A stretch of DNA of 34,591 nt, taken from assembly GCA_024230675.1 (NCBI GenBank), contig JAAERE010000345.1, positions 1 through 34,591 of the forward strand. Reading direction: 5' to 3'. How positions within the stretch are numbered: position 1 is the first letter of the stretch; each line of letters opens with the position of its first letter. The translations under genes and the position numbers were made by a program. Source of the DNA: a bacterium (lineage in GTDB: Bacteria > Zixibacteria > MSB-5A5 > GN15 > FEB-12). The notes beneath the pieces are model-generated. The model was not told the origin of the DNA, did no database searches, and saw nothing but the letters and a program-made list of their open reading frames with translations. Shown here one piece after another: positions 1 through 8,373 of this stretch.

Positions 1-2
1 CC

Positions 3-995
3 CTACCCCTCCCACTCATCCAGCAGCTTCTGCTGGGCGTCCGTGAGGGTTTGGGGGATCGTCACCTTGATCTCGACGTACTGGTCGCCAGACTTGCCGC
101 CGACCTCCAGGCCCATGCCCTTCAGGCGCATCTTTGTGCCCGGCTGCGTGCCCGGCGGGACGCTCAGTGCGACCGTCTTGGTCAACGTCTTGACGTTTGC
201 CTTGCAGCCCCTGATAGCCTCGATAAACGAAATCTCCACCGAACTGTGGATGTCGTTGCCCTTGCGTTCGAAATTTTGATCCGGCATAACCCTCACCGTT
301 ATAATTAAGTCGCCTTGTTCACCACCATAAGAACCGAGATGCCCCTGGCCGCGAAGCCGCACTTTGCCGCGATGTCTGATCCCGGCCGGAATTTTCACCG
401 AGATTTTTCTACCCTTATCACGCGTCGCGATAGTACGGCTGGTGCCGGTCACCATCTCCCTGAAACTGATATCCACCGTCAGGTGAACATCCGAACCCCG
501 AGCCGTGCGACGGCGTCTCCGGCGGTCCGACTGCGGGCGTCCGGTCCCGAACGGTGAGCCGGTGTTTGGTCCGCCGCCAAACAGCGAAGACAGGACATCT
601 TCGAATCCACCGCTACCTGAGGCGTTGTCAAAGTGGAAGCTGGTGCCACCGCCCTGTCCGCCGCGCATGAACTGAGAAAAGTCAAACTCGCCGCCAAAAC
701 CTCCCGGTTGGCCCCCTGCGAAGGGCTGTCCTCCCGAAAAGGGATGTCCCCCGGCAAAGGCGTTCCCCCCTGAAAAGGGGCCGTACTTGCGCATGTTGTC
801 GTACTCCGCCCGTTTTTTTGGATCTTTCAGAGTATCGTAGGCTTCTGAAATCTCCTTGAAGCGGGCCTCGGCCTTCGGGTCGCCTTTGTGACGGTCGGGG
901 TGGTACTTCTTGGCCAGCTTCCGATAGACCTTTTTGATCTCGTCGGCGCCGGCTGTTTCGGCCACACCCAGGGTTTTGTAAAAATCTGTGTTCAT
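3..995 (-). CDS. DnaJ/CbpA-type J-domain co-chaperone (class B)
   Basis: This 330-residue protein is a co-chaperone that would stimulate a DnaK ATPase and hand over unfolded clients in the cytoplasm. The J domain occupies about residues 1-70, with the catalytic HPD at 32-34. A Gly/Phe-rich linker (about 73-150) carries repeated FSGG/FAGG units. After a run of arginines near 159-164 come the two beta-sandwich client-binding domains up to the end. The four CxxCxGxG zinc-finger repeats of true DnaJ are absent, so this is a class B (CbpA-like) protein, not the dnaJ of a dnaK operon. The ATG at 995 directly precedes the J domain but has no clear Shine-Dalgarno sequence. An hsp20 gene lies just upstream on the same strand, so the two form a small stress-protein cluster. 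The stop codon lies three bases from the window edge, so the gene is complete. Confidence 0.95.
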   Translation of the reverse strand: MNTDFYKTLGVAETAGADEIKKVYRKLAKKYHPDRHKGDPKAEARFKEISEAYDTLKDPKKRAEYDNMRKYGPFSGGNAFAGGHPFSGGQPFAGGQPGGFGGEFDFSQFMRGGQGGGTSFHFDNASGSGGFEDVLSSLFGGGPNTGSPFGTGRPQSDRRRRRRTARGSDVHLTVDISFREMVTGTSRTIATRDKGRKISVKIPAGIRHRGKVRLRGQGHLGSYGGEQGDLIITVRVMPDQNFERKGNDIHSSVEISFIEAIRGCKANVKTLTKTVALSVPPGTQPGTKMRLKGMGLEVGGKSGDQYVEIKVTIPQTLTDAQQKLLDEWEG

Positions 996-1067
996 ATCAC
1001 GGCTGCTCTAATTGTGTTATCTACTTGTACGCATCTCCAAGTTAGTTTATTCGTGTCCCTTTTACAA

Positions 1068-1099
1068 GGAAGGCCGACCGTTGTACCGGCCGGCCTTCC
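1068..1099 (-). terminator. GC-rich hairpin between hsp20 and the J-protein gene
   Basis: Arms at 1068-1080 and 1087-1099 form a 13-bp stem with one mismatch around a six-base loop. It sits 37 bases after the hsp20 stop codon. On the minus strand the stem is followed by TTGTAAAAGG, not a U-tract, so it may act as an mRNA 3' end or a partial terminator rather than a classical intrinsic terminator. Confidence 0.5.
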
Positions 1100-1135
1100 C
1101 TTCTCGAGCAATGAGGCATGAATGCAATTTGCGTC

Positions 1136-1564
1136 TTAGCTCACCTTGACTTCGATCTCTTTCGGCTTGACCTCTTCGAGCTTGGCCATTCTGACCAGGA
1201 GCAGCCCGTCCTTGTAGTCGGCGGAGATTTTCTCGGAATCGACCGTGTCCGGCAGCGTGAACGAGCGGCTGAACGATCCGGTTCGGATTTCGCTGCGAAG
1301 TGAATTGGCGTCCGTGTCTTCCTTCTTGAACTTGCGCTCGCCGGAGATGCTCAGGACGCCGTCGACCACCGAGACCTTGATATCCCCTTTGTCCATACCG
1401 GGGAGCTCAAACGTGAGGCCGATCTCGTTGTCGTTTTCCTCGATATTGGTGCGCGGGGCAAAGTCGCTGTGGCCGGCTTCCCAGCGGGCAGGGGTGCCGA
1501 AAAAGTCCTCAAACATACGATCCATGTTCCAATGGCGAGTCGGTCTTACACATAGGTTGGTCAT
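1136..1564 (-). CDS. Hsp20/alpha-crystallin family small heat-shock protein
   Basis: This is an ATP-independent holdase that keeps denatured proteins soluble in the cytoplasm. The alpha-crystallin domain covers most of the 142 residues. It shows the GVLSISGERK strand and the ADYKDGLLLV strand typical of the family. The C-terminus ends in an I-x-V motif (KPKEIEVKVS), the tail used for oligomer assembly. The frame is open to an upstream ATG at 1612, but the ATG at 1564 is preceded by GAGGAG at good spacing, so I place the start there. The extra 16 residues would be a Lys/Thr-rich stretch not typical of the family. The class B J-protein gene follows downstream. No CIRCE element was seen upstream. 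Confidence 0.93.
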   Translation of the reverse strand: MTNLCVRPTRHWNMDRMFEDFFGTPARWEAGHSDFAPRTNIEENDNEIGLTFELPGMDKGDIKVSVVDGVLSISGERKFKKEDTDANSLRSEIRTGSFSRSFTLPDTVDSEKISADYKDGLLLVRMAKLEEVKPKEIEVKVS

Positions 1565-2033
1565 TTTGGTTTCTCCTCGTTTTATTTCGTTCGTTGTTTT
1601 TTTCGTCTTCATGTTGCCCCATGTATATCAACCAGCGTGCCAACGGCCGCAGGCCGTTATGTTGTAATGGGTTAGGTTTGTGACCTTGCGAGGAGACTCA
1701 GCGCGCCTGCCATAACGGCACACAACTACAGCCACTACGACAGATTCCGGCTGTCTTTTTGACGCAACGAGGGTCATTGTGGCAGGTTAGTTAGTGGTCT
1801 CCCGTGTCTTTTTTCTGGGTTCGTACTGCCACAATCTGACAGTGATAAAGATATATTGGGGGGGAGTGAGAAGATTCAGGTGGGCCGGTCAAGGGGCTGG
1901 GACGATGAGAAGCACACCCCTGCAGGCTGTCACCTCTCCTCACAACGTCGGTCCGCAACGTGCCTTAACTTCCCATGCAGAAGACCGGGTCCACGAATGG
2001 ACCCGGTCCTGTTAGTCACCCTAAGAACAGCGT
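1565..2033. other. Noncoding interval with several inverted repeats
   Basis: About 470 bases lie between the hsp20 start and the end of the HEAT-repeat gene, with no credible reading frame. Perfect inverted repeats are visible: AACGGCC/GGCCGTT at 1642-1658; GCCGTTATG at 1653-1661 with its complement at 1711-1719; GACAG/CTGTC at 1739-1755 followed by five T on the plus strand; and ATTGTGGCAG at 1776-1785 with its complement at 1826-1835. The hsp20 promoter must lie here, but I could not identify it. The repeats could fold as RNA or serve as operators; which is unknown. Confidence 0.5.
1983..2008 (-). terminator. Strong hairpin after the HEAT-repeat gene
   Basis: A perfect 10-bp stem (1983-1992 with 1999-2008) around a six-base loop lies 25 bases after the stop codon of the HEAT-repeat gene. 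On the minus strand no U-tract follows, so termination efficiency is uncertain. It may mark the operon 3' end. Confidence 0.55.
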
Positions 2034-4265
2034 TTATCGGCGAGACAGGACCTCGGTGATCGCTTTGTTCAGGCTCGAGTTCTTGAAGAAGATCTTGGAT
2101 GTGGCCGACTGGCCATCGCGGAACTTTTTAACGTGTTCGATAGCCTCGCTGTCTCCGATATCTCCCAGGGACTTGACTACGGCCACTTTCAATTCATCAC
2201 GCGAGACACGGCCGTTGGCCAGATCGGAAAGCTTCTGGGGGGCCTCGAGAAGGCTTGTCAGGTAAGCGCGGGCTTCTTCCCCGCCCATTTTGCCGAGGGC
2301 CCGCACCGCCCGGATAGACTCCCGGGGGTTGCGCAAGGCGATATCGATCAGCAGCGGCGCCGCTTCCGGGGGGCCGACCAGCCCGATAGCTATAATCGAA
2401 GCCTCCCTGATTTCCTTGAGGGGATCATCGGCCATCAGCGTCAGACAGTCGATTGCCTCCTCGCCTCCGATTTTCTCCAGCGAACTGATTATTTCCCGCC
2501 GTACCCGGACATCGCTGTCGGAGATGCGGACGCGAAGCGCCGGCACACCCTGATCATCGTGAAGCGAACCCAGGACAAAAATCGAGTTGCGGATAACGTA
2601 CCACTGGCTGTCGGGCAGTTCGTGGCGGTCGTCGTCGCGCCTGAACATGGCGTCATCATACAAGATGTGTGAAAAGACCTTCAGGGAAGCTTTCCCCAGT
2701 TCGGCCAGAATCTTCAGACAGAGCTGCCTTACATTTCGAAGAGGATGCGAGATGATGCGCGACAGTGCCAGCGCGATTTCTTCCGAACCGATCGAGACCA
2801 GAATCTCTTTCAGGCATTGCCCGGTCTTGTGATCGGCCTCTATCAGCTCCGAGACCAACTGCGAGATCGTTTCCCGGCGGGAGATATTCTCGAAGCCCTT
2901 TTTAACGGCCATTGAGTCGTAGACAGTAACGTTGTCTTTCACTATCCGGCGGTCGGCCATGGCCGAAGTCAGCCGGGCCATCAGTTCGTATAGCTGCTCC
3001 CGATGGCAGGTCTCGAAAAGCTTCCAAATCAGTTCGGAGTACTCGTAAGTTTCGCTTTTGCCCTCCAGCGTCTTAACGATAGCTTCTGTCGTGGTTTCAA
3101 AAATCGCGCGGTCGGTAACCAGGTTGAGTTCGGCCAGGGTCGAACCGAGAAGGTTCAGAGCTTTCTGTCTGAACTCCGGATTGCCGGCTCCCATGAACTC
3201 CATCAGGCGATTGACCGTTTCCTGCGCCTTGTGCGCCTGGCCGGTCTTGAGAAGGCGGGCGAAGCGGTCGCAGAACTCACGGACGTCGTAATCGTGATTA
3301 CCGGAAACGAACATCTCCTCAATCAGGTTTTCGATCTGCCGCGAGGATTCGATCTTGATCTTCCCGGTAGCTGAGCCCGCGTCGCCCCCCGAATCGGCAC
3401 CGCCGCGAAGGCGTCGGCGTCGGTCTTCCAGGTTCTCGATTATCGCGTTCTTTTCGGGATGAAACTCAACCAGTTTGAACAAGGACATATATAGAGTAGA
3501 GGCGTCGGATATCACGGCGTTGTTATCGTCGTCCGAACTCAACTGGTCGGCCAGCTGCGTAAGCACCGCCCGCACTTCCTTCGCGGGGATGGCGGCGACT
3601 CTCTCCGGCAGGAGATATCTGACAATATCAGGGTCGAAATCGATGCCCATTTGAAGGAGCCTGTCGGCCTCAGCTTCACCTACTTCGGCCAACGTCGACA
3701 GATCCGTCCCGAGCTGGTCCAGGGCCATGCGCCTTACTGAAAAGTCGCCGTCGACATCTCCCCTGTATTGTTTGCGCTCCTCCAGCAGATTGAAGGCCTG
3801 CTCGGTATTGACGTGTATACAGTCGACTCCTTGCTGGTTAAGAAAGTCCCCCAACTGGAATTTAGGATCGTAGGCGGTTTCTCTTTTCACCAGCGTCTCG
3901 ACAAAAAAGCTGAACTGGTTAACCGTCATGCGCCGCTCGAAGATCACGGCATTGACGTCCGGCACCTGCAAGAACTGCAAAATCTGGCTGTTGAAGACCG
4001 TGTCGCGGAGCCGGATGTTGAGCAGATAGAGCTGTCCGCGAAATACGTTCAGGTTGATGTTGTTCTTGAACCGGAATATTGTGCCGAGGATGAAAAACGG
4101 TTTCTCGACCGCCTTGATTGCCTGCGGATGGCCGGGGCCGTAGATGGACATCTTCTTGCACGCCATCGCAAGTTCCCGGGCCAGTGAGTGGGCTTGTTCG
4201 CTAAGGTTCGTGCTGAGAGTCGATTCCCTGATCGGCGAGGCTGGGTTGTTCATTGTTTTCCCCAT
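2034..4265 (-). CDS. HEAT-repeat protein of unknown function
   Basis: This is a 743-residue, apparently cytoplasmic protein with no signal peptide or membrane helix. The C-terminal third is a chain of HEAT-like helical pairs with the typical pattern of Asp/Val/Arg followed by an Ala-Leu-Gly run (for example near the segment DSDVRVRREIISSLEKIGGE). The N-terminal half is helical and carries a conserved-looking stretch on ordering by chronology or position (SIYGPGHPQAIKAVEK), whose function I do not recognise. A Gly/Ser-rich, charged linker separates the halves. The ATG at 4265 lies 65 bases inside the upstream PQQ-propeller gene. An ATG at 4253 with GGGGA just before it is an alternative start. 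HEAT arrays are protein-binding scaffolds; the overlap suggests cotranslation with the envelope proteins upstream, but a shared role is inference. Confidence 0.85.
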   Translation of the reverse strand: MGKTMNNPASPIRESTLSTNLSEQAHSLARELAMACKKMSIYGPGHPQAIKAVEKPFFILGTIFRFKNNINLNVFRGQLYLLNIRLRDTVFNSQILQFLQVPDVNAVIFERRMTVNQFSFFVETLVKRETAYDPKFQLGDFLNQQGVDCIHVNTEQAFNLLEERKQYRGDVDGDFSVRRMALDQLGTDLSTLAEVGEAEADRLLQMGIDFDPDIVRYLLPERVAAIPAKEVRAVLTQLADQLSSDDDNNAVISDASTLYMSLFKLVEFHPEKNAIIENLEDRRRRLRGGADSGGDAGSATGKIKIESSRQIENLIEEMFVSGNHDYDVREFCDRFARLLKTGQAHKAQETVNRLMEFMGAGNPEFRQKALNLLGSTLAELNLVTDRAIFETTTEAIVKTLEGKSETYEYSELIWKLFETCHREQLYELMARLTSAMADRRIVKDNVTVYDSMAVKKGFENISRRETISQLVSELIEADHKTGQCLKEILVSIGSEEIALALSRIISHPLRNVRQLCLKILAELGKASLKVFSHILYDDAMFRRDDDRHELPDSQWYVIRNSIFVLGSLHDDQGVPALRVRISDSDVRVRREIISSLEKIGGEEAIDCLTLMADDPLKEIREASIIAIGLVGPPEAAPLLIDIALRNPRESIRAVRALGKMGGEEARAYLTSLLEAPQKLSDLANGRVSRDELKVAVVKSLGDIGDSEAIEHVKKFRDGQSATSKIFFKNSSLNKAITEVLSRR

Positions 4266-5379
4266 AACAGACGATTTTTCCTGCTTGCGTTACAACCATT
4301 AACCGCTTGCCGTCAGTTACAGGAGAGTACTCGATCGCGCCCTCCAGCTTCTTCTCATCGACCAATGAACCATCGTCGGTTCGCAGCACCAGGAGTCGTC
4401 CTCGCAGCGTGCCCACAACGAGGAACCGTCCTATCACTACCGGCGATGCCTTGACAACATCGACCGTCCGATAGCGCCACAACTCGTGACCGTCGGCGGC
4501 GTCGAGAGCGACTATTTCGCCGCCGCTGTGGCCGACAAAAACTCGGCCTTCGGCCAACGCCGGCGAAGTCCACACGGGACCTTCAAGCTGCGCTTCCCAG
4601 ACAACAGAACCGTCGCTCGGTTCCAGGGCGTACACATGACCAGTAACATCCGTCACGTACACTAACTTTTGGATGGCAACAACGCTGACGACGGATCCTT
4701 TCAATTCGACCCGATATAGCTCCCGTCCATCGTCGGCCGCCAGCGCGTACAACGCACTTCTGTCGGCCGGCTGAAAGAGCCTGCCATCGGCAAAACTTGC
4801 CGAGGCCGTCAACCGAGCTTCAGCGTCGAAACGCCAACTGTCGCTGCCGTCCTGAGGCGAGTAGGCTAAAAGCGAACCCGCACCGGAACTGACCAACAGG
4901 CGGTTGTCTACTATTATCGGTCCGGGCATGGCATCTCTTAACGGCCGCGCCCAGAGGGTTTTGCGCCGCAACAGGTTGTATCCGAAGAGTTTATTCCTTC
5001 GAGGGCCAACGGCATAAAAAACCAGTGAATCCTGAATTACCGCGCCGGATTGAGCAATGCCCTTGGTCTTGACCCGCCCCCGATATAGGCCGGTCCTTAT
5101 GTCGTAGAAATTGATCCTCTTGCGGGACTCAGGAAGCAGAAGAGTTTTGTTGTAAAGAGCCAGGGGACCGATCGGTTTGCCTGCGGTCGAATTCTCCCAT
5201 AGGACCTCCAGCCGGCCGTCGAAGTCCGCCTGATCGACGGAGCCCGTTGCCGACAGGTCACCGCGGGAGAACGCCCAATTGCCCTCGGACGAGATTTCCT
5301 CTCTGCTGAGGCGGTATTTCTTTCCGCAGGAGGCCAGCCCCAGGGTCACCAGACAGAGAATGAAAACCAGACGCTTCAT
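4201..5379 (-). CDS. PQQ-type beta-propeller lipoprotein, BamB-like
   Basis: This is a 392-residue lipoprotein made almost wholly of PQQ-like propeller blades, recognisable by repeated A-L-D/A-x-D-G-x-x-x-W units (such as VALDAADGHELWRYRT). The N-terminus is a lipoprotein signal peptide with lipobox LASC, Cys at residue 18. The fold and lipidation resemble BamB, the outer-membrane assembly lipoprotein. Similar propellers also occur in other surface proteins, so the BamB assignment is by analogy. I chose the ATG at 5379: it overlaps the upstream stop codon as TAATG, has GGA at suitable spacing, and yields a normal signal peptide. A start at 5391 would add four residues and has no ribosome site. 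It is translationally coupled to the Omp85-like protein upstream, which supports a joint function at the outer membrane. Confidence 0.88.
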   Translation of the reverse strand: MKRLVFILCLVTLGLASCGKKYRLSREEISSEGNWAFSRGDLSATGSVDQADFDGRLEVLWENSTAGKPIGPLALYNKTLLLPESRKRINFYDIRTGLYRGRVKTKGIAQSGAVIQDSLVFYAVGPRRNKLFGYNLLRRKTLWARPLRDAMPGPIIVDNRLLVSSGAGSLLAYSPQDGSDSWRFDAEARLTASASFADGRLFQPADRSALYALAADDGRELYRVELKGSVVSVVAIQKLVYVTDVTGHVYALEPSDGSVVWEAQLEGPVWTSPALAEGRVFVGHSGGEIVALDAADGHELWRYRTVDVVKASPVVIGRFLVVGTLRGRLLVLRTDDGSLVDEKKLEGAIEYSPVTDGKRLMVVTQAGKIVCYGENNEQPSLADQGIDSQHEP

Positions 5380-8189
5380 TAGAAGTTCCATCCAAAGAAG
5401 AAGTCGAAATCAAAGTCGGGGCTGACCGTATGGAAGTCGGTGGTGCGGGCGAAGTCGAACCGAAGCAGAACAACGTAACCCAGGCTCACCCGGAAGCCCC
5501 ACCCATAGGAGCCGAGGAACTGGTCAAACTCGTCTTCCCAAGCCGAACCGACGTCGAAGAACAGCGCCCCGCGAATTCCCCGGAAGTCCATACCGCCGAT
5601 CGGGAGGCCGATAAGGAGAGCATCGATTAACGGGAAGCGGATCTCGTTGGAGGCAAGCAGTACGTTGCGATTGTAGAAGGCCCGGCGGTCGTAACCCCGG
5701 AACGACCAACTGCCGCCCAGGTAAATCCGCTGCGGCTCCAGCCCGGTCGAGCTATAGCCGAAAAGTCTGTTGGCAAACGCTGAATACTTCCCCAACCTGA
5801 GGTAATGCCGTATATCGGCGAACGCCACCCGATTCCAGTTAGCCATATCCGACAACGAGTGCGTGATTCCAACCGTCAGGTTGTACCGCCGTCCCTCGAT
5901 AGGTCCCGAGATATCCCAGATCGAATTGTCGTACACCCAGCTGAGATAGTTCGTCAGCAGGAAGGCCTCGCGGGCCTGAAGACCGAATCTTCGATCTTTC
6001 TTATCGTAGCGAGCATAGTTGGAGAAATCGAAGCGGCTGAACCGCGAGATAGGATAGCTAACCAGTCCTACGGCGCCTACCTGCCGTTCGAAGTAATACT
6101 GATCCACATCGTTGTAGTATTCATCAAAAAGGTGGAAGAACCCCACTCCCCAGTTAACCCGTTTCTGCTTGTTGATATAGGTCACGCCGAAATTGAACGA
6201 CTCCAGGATGTCGTCCCGGGTCTCGGCCGTGTTTGACAGGAGGAAGTAGAAAGCATGATCGCCGAGAATATCTGAAACAGCGGCTTGAACACCACCCGCC
6301 GACCCATAGACCGGATCATAGGAAATCGTTGACTGAGCGATATCGAAGGAATAATCAGTGTCGTACTTGACCGAGGCGTTAACGAAGACCGTATCAATGA
6401 ACCCCGGTTTCCACCCCACGCCGGACACATTGGCAACCGCCGCAACGGGTTCCGGTTTGCTCACAAGATCCATTTGATAGACGTTGAACTGCATTCCCTG
6501 ATAGCCGGAGTAGATTAACTGGGTACCGTCCGAGGTCAACCGGGGATCAAAGGCCCCGGTGACGTAGGCGGACTGCCTTGTGATTCCGCCGGCTTCGTCC
6601 AACAGGAATAGGTTGTAAGAGCCCTCGCGATCCGAAGAGAAATACACGCCTTCGGCTGAGACATCGGGCGTCTGGTCCCTGAAAGCCCCCCACGTCAACT
6701 GGCGCAGACTTCCGGAACGTCGCAGATCGAGCTCCCAAAGGCTGGTGGCCCCGGCATCGCCGCCCTGGCCGCGATCGGACGCAAAAACAATTCGATAACC
6801 ATCGAGTGAAAAAGCCGGGTCGGTATCGTCGTAAACATCGTCTGTAACAGCTTCGTAGACCCCACTCTCAAGATGCAGAACAAATATGTCGCTGTGGCCG
6901 CCGCGCATAATTCCGGTGAAAACGATCCTCCGCCCATCGGGAGAGAACCGGGGCGACCGCGCCGCCACGAGGTTCTCGAGCCGGTACTCACCGGCGATCT
7001 TCATTTCGTTCAAGTCGTAGATGTAAATGACGTCTTTTTCTTTGGACTTCGACGAAAAGGCGACCAGCCCGGAATCAGTAGCGTCGATGCCGGACCGAAG
7101 AAGATACAGCGATTCGAATTTTATGGACCGCTCCCCTTTAACCAGCGTCTTGACGCCCTGGCCGTTCGACCGCCGGGGTTTCATATAGATACCGGAGTAC
7201 CCCATGCGATGAGCCATGTACACTACCCACTCATCGGTACCCTCGCCATCGTCCCAATCGATCGGTACGCCCTTTACACAATAGCCGTCGTGCGACAGCT
7301 GCTCTGATTCCATGACCGGCAGGCCCAGCTCGCTCATTTCCGGATAGTACTTCTTCTTGAGATAGTACTTCCATTTGCGGGAGACTTCTTTCAACTCCTC
7401 GCCCAGCGTCCAACTCAGGATCTCGTCGAAACGGCGCCCCTTGGTCCAGTTCTCAAAGATCATCAGGAGTTTGTCTTCGCCGTACTCATCGTTAATGAAC
7501 TGACAAACGGACTGCCCGAGCTTGTACATGAAGTAGCTGCCCTGAACGCGCCAGAGATCCTCAATGCCAAGCATGCGATCGTTGATGACCATATCCTTGA
7601 CGATCATGTCGGCCTCGGTATCCCAGGGCTCCGACCAGAACTCGGCCAGACCTTCCATAAACCAGAGCGGCGGAAAAGCCCAACGAGGATGCGCCTGACG
7701 ATCGATAATCGCGCTTAGCTTGGACAGGGTAAACACATGAACCAGCTCGTGAACGATTACGTGTTCGAAATCGCGAAATGAGCCGTGAAAAGGGACCACC
7801 ACGCGGCCTTTGTAAAACTCAGTAAAACCGGCAACAGACTCAGGAAGAATCCCGGAAGTCACGTTTGTCTGCGCGAAAAAGGCCGACGACGAGTATATAA
7901 TCAGCGGGACTTTCTTCTTCAACTCCAGATTGAATCTGGCCGCCATGGGGTGATAAGCGTCCTCGGCGATCCGGGCAGCGATTTTGGCAATATCGAGTTC
8001 GTCCTGGTAGAAATAGATCCGAAAGTGGTCGGTTGTCATGACCTGCCAGTCGAACGTGGCGTACTGGATTTTGTTTTTGCCAAAATAGAACTGGGCCTGC
8101 GCACCGCCGGCCAACAGGCAAACCACAACCACTATTAAGAGACCTGTCTTGAGACGCCCCCGATTTGTGATGAATCCAGATGTTAACAT
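5379..8189 (-). CDS. Outer-membrane protein: gluzincin peptidase + beta-propeller + Omp85-like barrel
   Basis: This 936-residue exported protein has three parts. After a signal peptide (hydrophobic 16-30, cleavage likely after AQA) comes a peptidase-MA-like zinc metalloprotease domain with HELVH at 147-151 and the downstream glutamate helix EGLAE at 179-183. The middle holds WD40-like/TolB-like PD40 blades (FSPDGRRIVFTG, FSLDGYRIVFASD and two weaker copies). The last ~350 residues are beta-strand rich, contain the GGSWSFRGYDRR segment typical of the Omp85/BamA barrel signature, and end in an aromatic residue (WNF), as barrels assembled by BamA do. No POTRA domain was recognised. It is the first gene of a coupled unit with the PQQ lipoprotein and the HEAT protein. 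Likely sited in the outer membrane with peptidase and propeller in the periplasm; orientation is inference. Confidence 0.88.
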   Translation of the reverse strand: MLTSGFITNRGRLKTGLLIVVVVCLLAGGAQAQFYFGKNKIQYATFDWQVMTTDHFRIYFYQDELDIAKIAARIAEDAYHPMAARFNLELKKKVPLIIYSSSAFFAQTNVTSGILPESVAGFTEFYKGRVVVPFHGSFRDFEHVIVHELVHVFTLSKLSAIIDRQAHPRWAFPPLWFMEGLAEFWSEPWDTEADMIVKDMVINDRMLGIEDLWRVQGSYFMYKLGQSVCQFINDEYGEDKLLMIFENWTKGRRFDEILSWTLGEELKEVSRKWKYYLKKKYYPEMSELGLPVMESEQLSHDGYCVKGVPIDWDDGEGTDEWVVYMAHRMGYSGIYMKPRRSNGQGVKTLVKGERSIKFESLYLLRSGIDATDSGLVAFSSKSKEKDVIYIYDLNEMKIAGEYRLENLVAARSPRFSPDGRRIVFTGIMRGGHSDIFVLHLESGVYEAVTDDVYDDTDPAFSLDGYRIVFASDRGQGGDAGATSLWELDLRRSGSLRQLTWGAFRDQTPDVSAEGVYFSSDREGSYNLFLLDEAGGITRQSAYVTGAFDPRLTSDGTQLIYSGYQGMQFNVYQMDLVSKPEPVAAVANVSGVGWKPGFIDTVFVNASVKYDTDYSFDIAQSTISYDPVYGSAGGVQAAVSDILGDHAFYFLLSNTAETRDDILESFNFGVTYINKQKRVNWGVGFFHLFDEYYNDVDQYYFERQVGAVGLVSYPISRFSRFDFSNYARYDKKDRRFGLQAREAFLLTNYLSWVYDNSIWDISGPIEGRRYNLTVGITHSLSDMANWNRVAFADIRHYLRLGKYSAFANRLFGYSSTGLEPQRIYLGGSWSFRGYDRRAFYNRNVLLASNEIRFPLIDALLIGLPIGGMDFRGIRGALFFDVGSAWEDEFDQFLGSYGWGFRVSLGYVVLLRFDFARTTDFHTVSPDFDFDFFFGWNF

Positions 8190-8373
8190 GGTACAGGCCT
8201 AGAAGCTAGTTCCGGTTATATAGTTCTAACATACCCAGAGACGGGACAGTTCCGGTCCCTGTTTAGTTATAATGATGGAGCTAGAGTCCTCGTTCTCAAC
8301 TGTTTATCGACCCGTTTTCAGTATAATTGACTGTGGTCGTTTTTCCAGGTCAACTGGTTGCCCTCTTCCAAGA

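Noticed and set aside
720-780. Tandem repeat or CRISPR-like array
   Set aside because: The repeats encode the Gly/Phe linker of the J-protein and are in frame, without spacers.
1565-1800. CIRCE or sigma-32 promoter for hsp20
   Set aside because: No TTAGCACTC/GAGTGCTAA pair and no convincing heat-shock promoter were seen.
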